This document shows, in pieces, positions 36,916-44,989 of a stretch of 64,000 bases of DNA; positions within the stretch are counted from its first letter, which is position 1; every line of letters begins with the position of its first letter. Made by a program: the position numbers and the translations under genes. A model generated the notes under the pieces. It did not search any database, had not been told where the DNA came from, and saw only the letters and a program-made list of their open reading frames with translations. Source of the stretch: Thiobacillus sp. (lineage in GTDB: Bacteria; Pseudomonadota; Gammaproteobacteria; Burkholderiales; Thiobacillaceae); contig JADFDC010000003.1 of assembly GCA_018263115.1 (NCBI GenBank), positions 51,701 through 115,700 of the forward strand, read 5' to 3'.

Positions 36916-36966
36916 TTGCCCTCCGGCAGCCCAAAAAACGGGCACGGCAAACCGGAGGAAACAATA

Positions 36967-38472
36967 ATGAAACATGCACTGCACTGGTCCTTGCATCATC
37001 GCCTGACACTTCTTGCACTCGTCTTGATCGCCAGTCTGGCAGCCGTGCTGGCGACGACACGGATTTCCATCGCCGAGGGCGGTATCGCTTTCCCCTATTA
37101 CCCGGCTTTTCTCAAGGTGGAAATGAAGGCAGAGGGTGCGCAACCCATGCCGGAAAACTGGCAGGACCCACAAATTTGCGCCGGCTGTCACCCGCGCCAA
37201 TACAAGGGCTGGAGCACCTCAATGCACTCCATTTCTTTCAAGGATCCGGTATTCCAGGCGGAATGGGCGCTGGCGCACAAGGCCACCGACGGCAAGACGC
37301 TCAATCATTGCGGCGGCTGCCACACCCCAATCGGCGTTGCCACTGGCACGGTCAAGTTTGATCCTTCGCTTGGCAAGCACGGCGGCTTCACGGCAGCGCC
37401 TATCGCGGAAAAGGGTGTGTCCTGCGACGTCTGCCACACCATATCCGGAACGACCGCTGTTCACACTTCTACGGGCAATCCCGGCAACGCCTCGTTTGTC
37501 ATGTCGCCTGGCCGCGTCAAACGGGCAACGCTCAAAGACTCCAAATCGCCCTTCCACGATACCGAGTACTCCGAGCTGCATACCAAGTCGGCGTTTTGCG
37601 CCAACTGCCACAACATTTTCCACCCGGATAATCGCTTCCCGGTCGAACACACCTTCGATGAGTGGAAGGCTTCGCCCTATGCGCAAAACGGCATCCAGTG
37701 CCAGGACTGCCACATGGTGCCGGTGGATACCGCCATACGCGTGGCGGATGAAATGAAGCCTGCCAAGGATCTGGCTGATCATGGTCTGGGCGGCTTTGCC
37801 GGCATGGGTGCAAAGAACAAGCGTGACATCGTCCACGATCATGGTTTTGTGGGTGGCAACACCGTCATCGCCGAAGCGCTGGGTGTCAAGGGCGCATCGG
37901 AAAACAAGGCCGAAGCCCTCAAGCGTTTGCAGAATGCCGCCGAACTCGACTTCGAAATCGTCCCGGCGAAGGGCGGCGCCAATATGCTCAAGGTCAAGGT
38001 CACCAACAAGCGTGCCGGCCATCATTTACCGACCAGCCTCACCTTCATCCGCCAGATCTGGCTTGAAGTTCACATTACTGACGATCAGGGCAACGAACTG
38101 CTCAATTCAGGCGTTGCGAAAAACAACCATGTTCCTTCGGATGCGGTCACGTTCATCAACCGCTCGGTGGACAAGGATGGCAAGCCGACCATCAACCCGT
38201 GGGAAATCGCCAATTTCGATCACCTGAACACCATTCCGCCCAAAGGCTTTCGCTACGGCGTATATGCCTTTCATCTCCCGCCAGCCGCCAAGGGCTTCAA
38301 GGTACAGGCCAAACTGCACTATCAATCCTACGCACAAGGCGTTGCAGACAAGTTGCTGGGCGAAGGCAAGCTGACCGTACCAACCGTGGTGATGAAAGAA
38401 CTGACCCGCGATTACAGCGCGGCGGATATGAAAACCGCCCTGTCAACGACAGCAAAAATGGCAGCCCGCTAA
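36967..38472 (+). CDS. Pentaheme c-type cytochrome
   Basis: 501 residues from ATG 36967, with GGAGGAA just upstream. The N-terminal hydrophobic segment (about 13-31) is a signal or anchor. Five CxxCH sites: CAGCH (71-75), CGGCH (115-119), CDVCH (153-157), CANCH (211-215) and CQDCH (245-249). All lie in the first half, in the cytochrome c554-like arrangement. The C-terminal half (about 310-480) is haem-free and beta-rich with GHHLPTSLTFIRQIW. It is the first gene after a sigma54 promoter and its FisR-type regulator, followed by a diheme cytochrome and a peroxidase-like protein. A role in periplasmic sulfur-compound redox chemistry is likely but not specific. Confidence 0.88.
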   Translation: MKHALHWSLHHRLTLLALVLIASLAAVLATTRISIAEGGIAFPYYPAFLKVEMKAEGAQPMPENWQDPQICAGCHPRQYKGWSTSMHSISFKDPVFQAEWALAHKATDGKTLNHCGGCHTPIGVATGTVKFDPSLGKHGGFTAAPIAEKGVSCDVCHTISGTTAVHTSTGNPGNASFVMSPGRVKRATLKDSKSPFHDTEYSELHTKSAFCANCHNIFHPDNRFPVEHTFDEWKASPYAQNGIQCQDCHMVPVDTAIRVADEMKPAKDLADHGLGGFAGMGAKNKRDIVHDHGFVGGNTVIAEALGVKGASENKAEALKRLQNAAELDFEIVPAKGGANMLKVKVTNKRAGHHLPTSLTFIRQIWLEVHITDDQGNELLNSGVAKNNHVPSDAVTFINRSVDKDGKPTINPWEIANFDHLNTIPPKGFRYGVYAFHLPPAAKGFKVQAKLHYQSYAQGVADKLLGEGKLTVPTVVMKELTRDYSAADMKTALSTTAKMAAR

Positions 38473-38492
38473 TGACATACGGAGGCACCCAG

Positions 38493-39062
38493 ATGAACAA
38501 ACTGTTGAAACTTTCCACCATTGCCAGCCTTTTTCTCGCCATATCCGGCGTCCAGGCTGGCGATGCAGCCGCAGGTAAATCCAAAGGCATGAAATGCATC
38601 AGTTGCCATGGCCTGAAAGGCATATCCAGCAACCCGCAATACCCCAGTATCGCCGGCCAGAAGGAAGCCTTTCTGGTTTCGCAAATGGAGGCCTTCAAGA
38701 ATGGAAGCCGGCCCGTAGCCGCGAAATCGGCCCTGTTTGGCGGGCTTAACACCGGCGATTTCGGCGACCTCGCGGCGCATTTCGCTTCGCTACCCGCCGG
38801 TTCAGCCAGCAGCAAGGCCGAAGCGGCAGTGCTGGACAAGGGCAAGGCTGTTTATGAAATGTGTTCGGGCTGTCATGGGGCAAACGGTGAAGGTGGCGAT
38901 GCTGGACCTCGTCTGGCTGGTCAGCATTCCGCCTACTTGATCAAGCGTCTGGGGGATTACAAAAGCGGCGCTGCTTCGGACGAATCCATGAAGGGAATCG
39001 TTGGCGGCATGTCAGACATCGACATGGCTTCCGTTTCGGAATTTCTTTCCTCGCTGAAATAA
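38493..39062 (+). CDS. Diheme c-type cytochrome, c4-like
   Basis: 189 residues from ATG 38493 (GGAGG eight bases upstream). Signal peptide about 1-22 (ends VQA). Haem sites are CISCH (35-39) and CSGCH (124-128), in two repeats each with PxIAGQ/PRLAGQ and Y/FL motifs typical of cytochrome c4 and of the FccA subunit of flavocytochrome c. It lies 20 bases after the pentaheme gene and 15 bases before the peroxidase-like gene, so it is in the same transcript. It may carry electrons from the pentaheme protein or from FccB. Confidence 0.9.
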   Translation: MNKLLKLSTIASLFLAISGVQAGDAAAGKSKGMKCISCHGLKGISSNPQYPSIAGQKEAFLVSQMEAFKNGSRPVAAKSALFGGLNTGDFGDLAAHFASLPAGSASSKAEAAVLDKGKAVYEMCSGCHGANGEGGDAGPRLAGQHSAYLIKRLGDYKSGAASDESMKGIVGGMSDIDMASVSEFLSSLK

Positions 39063-39077
39063 TCGTCCGGGCGATCA

Positions 39078-40109
39078 GTGCAAGCAATCAAGCAGCTAGG
39101 ATTGTTGATGGCCGCCATGCTTTCAATGTCGGCCGGTTTTGCCGAAGAGTGGCTCCCCCTGCCAGCCAATTCGCCAGTACCGGACGACAACCCGCAAACC
39201 GCCACCAGGATTGAACTGGGCAAGCAGCTGTTTTTCGATCCACGCTTTTCTTCGACTGGCACGGTATCCTGCAACTCCTGCCACAACCTGATGTCGGGTG
39301 GCGACGACAGCCGCGCAACGTCGATAGGGGTTCACGGGCTTGCCGGACCACGCAACGCACCAACGGTGTGGAATGCCGCCTTCCACAGCGTGCAGTTCTG
39401 GGATGGGCGCGCCGCCAGCCTGGAAGAGCAGGCCAAGGGACCCGTGGTCGCCCAGGTTGAAATGGGCATGCGCTCACTCGATGACGCAATCAGCCGGGTT
39501 CGAAGAATCCCGGGGTATGTCGATCAGTTCAGGCAGATATTTGGTGGCGACAATCCAGTGTCCGTGGATAATGCCGCCCGCGCGGTTGCCGCTTTCGAAC
39601 GCACGCTTATCACACCCGGCAGTGCTTATGACCGCTATGTCATGGGCGACAAAACCGCAATGAGCGAACAGCAGCAACGCGGCATGAAACGTTTCAACGC
39701 CTTGGGCTGTACCGGATGCCACCGGCCTCCCGCATTTACCGGCCCCTGGCTTCCCGGCGGCTTTTTCGTGACCTTCCCTTTCCATGACAGCCCCTACGTG
39801 GCGAAATACAAACTGCGTGACGACATGGGACGCGAAGCCGTCACCGGCAAACCAGAAGACAGGCACAAATACCGGGTACCGACGTTGCGCAATGTCGCGC
39901 TCACCGCGCCATATTTCCACAACGGCGGGGTCGCTACGCTGAACGAAGCCGTTCAAGTCATGGCAGCCTCGCAACTCGGCATAAAACTGGACACTGGAGA
40001 GTCAGCAGACATCGTGGCCTTTCTCAATACCCTGACCGGCCCTTTTCCTGAAATCGCGCTTCCCCGGCTGCCGCCCACGCCAGGGGAAAGCGTGATCCCG
40101 GTCAATTGA
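39078..40109 (+). CDS. Diheme cytochrome c peroxidase/MauG-family protein
   Basis: 343 residues from GTG 39078, which gives a proper signal peptide (MQAIKQLGLLMAAML, cut after GFA). The first Met codon at 39108 would remove its charged start. Haem sites are CNSCH (65-69) and CTGCH (211-215). PTVWNAAFHSVQFWDGRAASLEEQA and RNVALTAPYFHNG are diagnostic for the family. Classical members reduce H2O2 in the periplasm; MauG-like members oxidise protein substrates. It is third in the sigma54-driven cytochrome operon, so a link to sulfur or peroxide stress is plausible. Confidence 0.92.
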   Translation: MQAIKQLGLLMAAMLSMSAGFAEEWLPLPANSPVPDDNPQTATRIELGKQLFFDPRFSSTGTVSCNSCHNLMSGGDDSRATSIGVHGLAGPRNAPTVWNAAFHSVQFWDGRAASLEEQAKGPVVAQVEMGMRSLDDAISRVRRIPGYVDQFRQIFGGDNPVSVDNAARAVAAFERTLITPGSAYDRYVMGDKTAMSEQQQRGMKRFNALGCTGCHRPPAFTGPWLPGGFFVTFPFHDSPYVAKYKLRDDMGREAVTGKPEDRHKYRVPTLRNVALTAPYFHNGGVATLNEAVQVMAASQLGIKLDTGESADIVAFLNTLTGPFPEIALPRLPPTPGESVIPVN

Positions 40110-40114
40110 GCTTT

Positions 40115-40172
40115 CTGCCATGACATCTGACACACATCTGACAAGACAGAATTTCATGTCACGTTTGCCAGG
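40115..40172 (+). promoter_or_regulatory. Candidate FisR enhancer upstream of the cytochrome-fccB operon
   Basis: CTGCCATGACA (40115-40125) matches 36803-36813 exactly and is followed by several TGACA/TGTCA half-sites up to about 40171 (TCTGACACACATCTGACA, ATGTCA). The element lies 109 bases from the -24 box, against 97 at the first operon; the difference is about one helical turn. Confidence 0.5.
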
Positions 40173-40223
40173 GGTGATCTTCGTTCAGTTCTGATTTGAC
40201 TCATTTTTTTCCATGTTTGCTCA

Positions 40224-40239
40224 TGGCATAAATTCTGCT
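40224..40239 (+). promoter_or_regulatory. Sigma54 (-24/-12) promoter of the cytochrome-fccB operon
   Basis: TGGCATAAATTCTGCT has GG at 40225-40226 and GC at 40237-40238. Predicted start near 40250, about 57 bases before the ATG at 40307. Confidence 0.75.
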
Positions 40240-40306
40240 CTTTACCGTTTCTTCGGCATTGAGCCGTTGCAGGATTCGACAAAATAATTTTTTAGGAGGA
40301 AGACTC

Positions 40307-40966
40307 ATGCATCGTGTTTCTGCTTTACTCGCGGCACTCATGCTGGCGATCCCGGCCATCTCAAGCGACTCAACAGCCGCCGAACCGCCTGTCGGCAAAC
40401 TTATCTATCTGCCCGCGCAGCCTGCCAACATTCCCGCCAACATGGTTGCGGTACCCGTTGCCATCTGGTCCAACGGCCAGATTTTCATGCAGTGGATGTT
40501 CGTGCCAGCGCAGGCCATAGCTTCCATGCCAGCGCTTGCGGGATCAGCGCCCGCCATCCTGTCGCCCGTCACAAGCGCAGTAAGCGTTCCCGCCACCGCC
40601 GCGACCACAGCAGCCTCAGCCGCGACTGCCATGCCGGCTGCCGCCGCGTCCATTCCAGCAGCAGCAGTTTCTGCCCCCAGCGTTGCCACGGCTGCCGCGA
40701 TCAACGTGGCCGGCAAGTTTACCGGCTCGACCGTGACCCACGCGCGCTCCATGGCAGCCACCTGTTATTCCTGCCATGGCACGGACGGCAAGAGTCATTC
40801 CGCCATTCCGCCACTGGCCGGCATGGATAAGAGCTATTTCATCGAACAGATGAAGGATTTCAAATCAGGCAAGCGCGAAGCCACGGTCATGCATCAGCAC
40901 GCCAAGGGCTACACCGATGAAGAATTCCAGCAAATGGCGGAAATCTTCGCTGCCGTCAAACCCTGA
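40307..40966 (+). CDS. Monoheme cytochrome c with Ala/Pro linker, likely partner of FccB
   Basis: 219 residues from ATG 40307 (TAGGAGGA upstream). Signal peptide about 1-25, then a short hydrophobic-aromatic segment (about 30-68, KLIYLPAQP to MQWMFVPAQ). A roughly 70-residue Ala/Ser/Pro/Val linker (about 69-140) precedes a C-terminal class I cytochrome domain with CYSCH (153-157) and PPLAG. The stop overlaps the Shine-Dalgarno of fccB, so this is probably the electron acceptor of the flavoprotein in place of the usual diheme FccA. The N-terminal segment and linker are unusual and resemble parts of the Met-rich proteins nearby (MQWM). Confidence 0.85.
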   Translation: MHRVSALLAALMLAIPAISSDSTAAEPPVGKLIYLPAQPANIPANMVAVPVAIWSNGQIFMQWMFVPAQAIASMPALAGSAPAILSPVTSAVSVPATAATTAASAATAMPAAAASIPAAAVSAPSVATAAAINVAGKFTGSTVTHARSMAATCYSCHGTDGKSHSAIPPLAGMDKSYFIEQMKDFKSGKREATVMHQHAKGYTDEEFQQMAEIFAAVKP

Positions 40967-40976
40967 GGAGAAAATA

Positions 40977-42233
40977 ATGAGCATGCAAAGACGTGATTTT
41001 CTGAAAGCATCCGCAGCCGGTTTGGCAATTTCCGGACTTCCACTTCGTGCTTACGGCAACGCCGCCAAGGCAAAGGTGGTGATTGTCGGCGCCGGCTTTG
41101 GTGGCGCCACGGCCGCCAAGTACATCCGAAAATGGGATCCCAGCATTGATGTCACGCTGATCGACCGTGAAGGCAAATTTGTTTCCTGCCCCTTGTCCAA
41201 TCTGGTGCTGGCCGGATTGAAAACCCTGGACAACATCACCAGGACATACGACGGCCTGAAGTCACATGGCGTGAATGTCGTGGTCGATGACGTGACTGCC
41301 ATCGACACAGACAAGCGTGTGGTGACAACCGCCAAGGGCAGCTTCCCCTATGATCGGCTGATCCTGTCACCCGGCATTGATTTTCGTTTTGATCAAATTG
41401 AGGGCTACGATGCCAAAGCGCAGGAAACCATCCTGCACGCCTGGAAAGCCGGCCCGCAGACCCTGAAGCTGCGCCAGCAAATGGAATCCATGCCGGACGG
41501 CGGCCTCATTGTTGTCGGCATGCCGCTCGCGCCTTACCGCTGTCCGCCCGGCCCTTACGAACGCGTTTGCCTGATGGCCAACTACCTCAAGCGCGCCAAA
41601 CCAAAATCCAAGATCATCATGCTCGACGCCAATCCCGATGTGGCGTCGAAGAAGCCGTTGTTCATGAAAGCATGGGACACGTTGTACAAGGATTGGGTGG
41701 AATACCGCCCCAACAGCAAGGTACTGAAAGTCAGTGCGGACAACATGACAGTCAGCACCGAGTTTGAAGACTTGAAAGCCAGTGTAATCAACGTCATCCC
41801 TCCGCAGCGCGCGGGACATGTGGCAGAACTGGCCGGCGTGCGCACGGACTCGAATGGCGTCTGGTGCCCGGCCAGCTTCGTCACCTACGAATCCAAGTCA
41901 AAGCCCAACGTGCATGTGATCGGGGATTCGCTGCTGTCCAACTTTCCCAAGTCGGGCCACATGGCCAACAACATGGGCAAGGTGTGCGCCAATGCCCTTG
42001 TCGAAATGCTCAATGGCCGCGAACCCAACCCCATCCCCATCGTCGCCAATACCTGCTACAGCGCGGTGAGCGAGGACAAGGCCATCCACGTCGCCACCGT
42101 GTTCCGCTACGATCCGGTCAAGGACCAGATGACCGCGCAGCCAGGCGGCGGTATATCTGCCGATCTGTCCGAAGTGGAGTCGGTCTACGCCGAAGCCTGG
42201 GCAGAAGGCATCTGGGGTGATGTGTATTCCTGA
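40977..42233 (+). CDS. fccB: Sulfide dehydrogenase (flavocytochrome c) flavoprotein subunit FccB/SoxF
   Basis: 418 residues. A Tat signal RRDFLKASAAG (5-15) opens the protein. The FAD motif VVIVGAGFGG lies at 34-43, and SCPLSNLVL near 70 is typical of the family. Cys189 and Cys360 are the likely redox disulfide pair that attacks sulfide. The FCSD-type C-terminal domain is present (HVATVFRYDPVKDQM, AWAEGIWGDVYS). It oxidises sulfide to sulfur or polysulfide in the periplasm and passes electrons to cytochrome c. Overlapping signals with the upstream cytochrome gene show co-translation. A strong terminator follows. Confidence 0.95.
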   Translation: MSMQRRDFLKASAAGLAISGLPLRAYGNAAKAKVVIVGAGFGGATAAKYIRKWDPSIDVTLIDREGKFVSCPLSNLVLAGLKTLDNITRTYDGLKSHGVNVVVDDVTAIDTDKRVVTTAKGSFPYDRLILSPGIDFRFDQIEGYDAKAQETILHAWKAGPQTLKLRQQMESMPDGGLIVVGMPLAPYRCPPGPYERVCLMANYLKRAKPKSKIIMLDANPDVASKKPLFMKAWDTLYKDWVEYRPNSKVLKVSADNMTVSTEFEDLKASVINVIPPQRAGHVAELAGVRTDSNGVWCPASFVTYESKSKPNVHVIGDSLLSNFPKSGHMANNMGKVCANALVEMLNGREPNPIPIVANTCYSAVSEDKAIHVATVFRYDPVKDQMTAQPGGGISADLSEVESVYAEAWAEGIWGDVYS

Positions 42234-42254
42234 TTTTTGTCTCCTCCGAGACTC

Positions 42255-42285
42255 CCGGCGGGATCCCCTTCCCGCCGGTTTTTTT
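42255..42285 (+). terminator. Rho-independent terminator after fccB
   Basis: CCGGCGGG (42255-42262) pairs with CCCGCCGG (42271-42278), followed by seven T. It separates fccB from the Met-rich/soxYZ genes, which must have their own promoter or rely on readthrough. Confidence 0.92.
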
Positions 42286-42351
42286 AAACTATTGGCCCAA
42301 TTTTCCAAATTGGAGGATAGTGAACCTCCCCCAACCCTCCGTTAAGGAAAG

Positions 42352-43002
42352 ATGATGAAATCGCAACTGAAACTGATCCCTGCAATTACCCTTGTATGCG
42401 CCAGTGCCGCGTTTGCCCAAGGCCCCACGCCCGCCACACCGGAAGCCTGGGCCGCAAAAATGACCGATCCGACCCAGAATGCATCCGCGTTCAGAGACCC
42501 GCGCGCTTTCATCCAGTGGAGCAACGCCATGGCCAACCCGGCCATGATGCCAGCCATGGGCAATGCCATGATGGACCCTGGCATGTACGCCCGCATGGCC
42601 TACGGCATGATGAGCCCCGGCGCGTTCCAGAATTACATGCAATTCACCGATCCCAATGTCGCCATGCGCTGGATGGGCGCCGGCATGGATCCCAATTTCT
42701 ACATGGGCATGACCGCGCCGATGATGAATCCCGCCACTTACACGAACTGGATGATGGCGCCAATGGATCCCCGCATGATGAACATGGGCATGCAGATGAT
42801 GAACCCTGCCATGTATACAAACTGGATGGCCGCCCCCATGGACCCGAAAATGATGGGCCTGATGGCGGCTCCCATGAATCCGCAGGTTTACGGTAACTGG
42901 ATGGGCGCAGTCGCCGATCCGCGCACTTACCCCTTGATGCAACAGTTACAGATGCCGGCTGCCGGCGCCGCACCTGTTCCCTTCCCCCTGCCGGCCAAGT
43001 AA
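42352..43002 (+). CDS. Secreted methionine-rich repeat protein (uncharacterised)
   Basis: 216 residues from ATG 42352; the second codon is also ATG. Signal peptide about 1-23 (ends AFA|QG). The mature protein has an extreme Met content, with degenerate repeats around DPxxYxxWM and MMNPATYTNWM/MMNPAMYTNWM (about residues 120-190), plus MDPRMM/MDPKMM. There is no Cys and no known domain. It precedes soxY by 20 bases in the same direction. Met-rich periplasmic proteins often bind copper or haem-type ligands, but sulfur-chain handling or structural assembly are also possible. I do not recognise a named family. Confidence 0.85.
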   Translation: MMKSQLKLIPAITLVCASAAFAQGPTPATPEAWAAKMTDPTQNASAFRDPRAFIQWSNAMANPAMMPAMGNAMMDPGMYARMAYGMMSPGAFQNYMQFTDPNVAMRWMGAGMDPNFYMGMTAPMMNPATYTNWMMAPMDPRMMNMGMQMMNPAMYTNWMAAPMDPKMMGLMAAPMNPQVYGNWMGAVADPRTYPLMQQLQMPAAGAAPVPFPLPAK

Positions 43003-43022
43003 TTTTTTTACAGGAGACCTGC

Positions 43023-43487
43023 ATGAATGCAATGCGCAGAAATGTACTGAAGGGCGCGGGAGGATTTGGCGCGCTTTCAGTGGCGGTGGCCGCTGGCCTG
43101 CTCAAGCCTACCCGGGTGCTGGCTGACTGGAACCAGTCAGCTTTCAATGCCACGCAAAAGGATGCAGCCTTGTCCGCCATTGGCGGCGAGGGTGCCGAAT
43201 CCTCGGACAAGATCACGGTCAAGGCGCCCGACATTGCTGAAAACGGCGCGGTCGTGCCGGTTGAAATCACTGCAAACCTGCCAGGTCTCGAATCCATAGC
43301 CATTTTGAGCGAAAAGAACACCAATCCGCTCGTGGGTCTCTACAAGATGACCGATACCGATGGCTACCTCTCCACCCGTATCAAGATGGGCGCCACAGCC
43401 AATGTTCGCGCGATCGTCAAGGCAGGCGGCAAGACCTATACCGCCGCCAAGGAAGTCAAGGTGACGGTGGGCGGCTGCGGCGGCTGA
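43023..43487 (+). CDS. soxY: Thiosulfate-oxidation carrier protein SoxY
   Basis: 154 residues. A Tat-like signal (MRRNVLKGAGGFGALSVAVAAG) opens the protein. The C-terminus VTVGGCGG carries the swinging-arm GGCGG motif (150-154), whose Cys152 covalently holds sulfur intermediates. It forms a heterodimer with SoxZ in the periplasm. It sits in a small soxYZ unit without soxXAB or soxCD in the window; such partial units usually cooperate with Dsr or FccAB sulfur metabolism. Confidence 0.97.
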   Translation: MNAMRRNVLKGAGGFGALSVAVAAGLLKPTRVLADWNQSAFNATQKDAALSAIGGEGAESSDKITVKAPDIAENGAVVPVEITANLPGLESIAILSEKNTNPLVGLYKMTDTDGYLSTRIKMGATANVRAIVKAGGKTYTAAKEVKVTVGGCGG

Positions 43488-43535
43488 TTTCACCAGCCGA
43501 TCCCCTCATTACGGTTAATTTTCAAGGAGAGACAC

Positions 43536-43847
43536 ATGTCTGTACCAACCAAAATCCGCGCAAGCATGGCCGGCGGCGCTGCCGAGGTCAAAATTCTCAT
43601 GACTCATCCCATGGAAAACGGATTGCGCAAAGGCGCCGACGGCAAACTTGTGCAGGCGAACTTCATTCGCAACGTCACCATTACCATTGCCGGCAAGACC
43701 TACCTCGATGCCCAGTGGGGCGGTGGCATTTCCAAGGACCCCTACCTGGCATTCCGTGCCAAGGGCGTCAAGGCAGGCGACAAAATCGTTCTGGCCTATG
43801 AGGACAACGCGGGCGGAAAAGGCTCGACGGAAGCAACCGTCGGTTAA
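43536..43847 (+). CDS. soxZ: Thiosulfate-oxidation protein SoxZ
   Basis: 103 residues, no signal peptide; SoxZ is exported with SoxY. Family features include KIRASMAGGAAEVKILMTHPMENGLRKGADG at the start and a beta-sandwich pattern to the end (DKIVLAYEDNAGGKG). Good AAGGAG upstream. Pairs with SoxY, which lies 48 bases upstream. Confidence 0.97.
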   Translation: MSVPTKIRASMAGGAAEVKILMTHPMENGLRKGADGKLVQANFIRNVTITIAGKTYLDAQWGGGISKDPYLAFRAKGVKAGDKIVLAYEDNAGGKGSTEATVG

Positions 43848-44088
43848 GGCAAGGCTTTAAAACGCCGGGCTGACGCAGCCATGCTCTATGGAAGCACCAG
43901 TCCGGCACAGTTTCTTGAATTTTGCCGCTTTCCCATGATCAGGAATACCGTAGGGGACATGCCCGGTTTGCGCATCATAAGTACTATTGGGCGCGATGAT
44001 GCCTGGCTGTATAGTTACGCGCTGATTACCCCTAAATGCATCTTGTTTCAACAGCCCTTGTGAAAACCCATTTCGGAGGAAAACATAA
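43848..44088. other. Intergenic stretch between soxZ and the DUF302 gene
   Basis: 241 bases. A 60-codon open frame (43881-44063) has no Shine-Dalgarno and no recognisable sequence, so I do not call it. No -24/-12 promoter with correct spacing and no terminator-type hairpin with a T run is visible. CGGAGGA just upstream of the DUF302 ATG is a clear ribosome-binding site. Confidence 0.5.
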
Positions 44089-44808
44089 ATGAAAACCCTT
44101 TACCCTTTGCTCAGCGCCGCGCTGCTAACGCTTTCATTGCCGTCGCATTCCGCGGATCCCGCGCCCGCAGCCCCGGCCAACCCCTACCTGCAAGGCAACC
44201 CCTACCTCCAGAATGTTCCCACCTACATGCCATTTGGCATCACCCTGCCTCCCAAACAGCCCGCCTCCAAGCCCTGGACCATGAACCGCAGCATCAGCAA
44301 GGAAGAAAAGTCCAAGATGATGAAGCAGATGATGCCGATGATGAACATGGGCATGAAGATGGACATCAAGGACACCATGAATTACATGACCACCAAGTAC
44401 AAGGCGAAAAAGGACATCGCCTTTGACGATGTGGTTGAATCGATGAAGCTGCGTGCCAACTCGCTGAACTTCAAGCTGGTGGGCCACAGCCCCATGTGGA
44501 AGGACATCCAGGCCGTGCTGGGTGACACCGAGTCTCCACGCATGGAAGTGTTCCACTTCTGCGATATCAAGGCCGGCCGCGAAATCATGAAACTGGCGCC
44601 GGAATCCATCGTTTACCTGCCCTGCCGCATCGCGGTGATGGAAGATGCTGAAAAGAACGTCTGGGTACTGACGCTGGACTGGGACATTGCATGGCTTGAT
44701 TCCGTCAATGGCAGCATGGGCATCAGCCCGGAACTGGCCGCCATGGCCAAGGATATCCACGACAAGATGGACAACATCATGCAGGCTGGCGCCAACGGCG
44801 ACCTGTGA
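44089..44808 (+). CDS. Secreted DUF302-domain protein
   Basis: 239 residues. Signal peptide about 1-21. A segment with NPYLQGNPYLQN and a Met-rich patch (SKMMKQMMPMMNMGMKM, about 79-95) precedes a DUF302 domain (about 100-210). That domain has LVGHSPMWKDIQ, VFHFCDIKAG and VYLPCRIAVMED, giving two conserved Cys. DUF302 genes occur next to sulfur-oxidation genes in several bacteria, and their function is unknown. NPYL occurs again in the downstream Met-rich protein, which suggests that the three Met-rich secreted proteins around soxYZ are related or interact. Confidence 0.85.
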   Translation: MKTLYPLLSAALLTLSLPSHSADPAPAAPANPYLQGNPYLQNVPTYMPFGITLPPKQPASKPWTMNRSISKEEKSKMMKQMMPMMNMGMKMDIKDTMNYMTTKYKAKKDIAFDDVVESMKLRANSLNFKLVGHSPMWKDIQAVLGDTESPRMEVFHFCDIKAGREIMKLAPESIVYLPCRIAVMEDAEKNVWVLTLDWDIAWLDSVNGSMGISPELAAMAKDIHDKMDNIMQAGANGDL

Positions 44809-44989
44809 TGTTGCGCATGATTTTGCGGCGCAGGCCCATATGAACGCAGTGAATGTTTAGCAGCGAAGCAATGGCCGAAGCCTCAATACTCGCGCGTAAA
44901 GGGCGGCCTGTAACGGCCGGCCGCCCAATATGCCCTGACCCAGAAACCAAGCAAGAACGACCTGAAATTTCACCCTGCGAGGAATCATT
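44809..44989. other. Intergenic stretch with a GC-rich hairpin
   Basis: Contains GGGCGGCC (44901-44908) / GGCCGCCC (44919-44926) without a following T run, perhaps an mRNA-stability or pause hairpin between the DUF302 gene and the Met-rich gene. No promoter recognised. Confidence 0.4.

Noticed and set aside
43905..43925. CGGCACAGTTTCTTGA as a sigma54 box upstream of the DUF302 gene
   Set aside because: The GC doublet is missing at the required position.
43881..44063. 60-codon plus-strand frame between soxZ and the DUF302 gene
   Set aside because: No ribosome-binding site, no family resemblance, composition like intergenic sequence.
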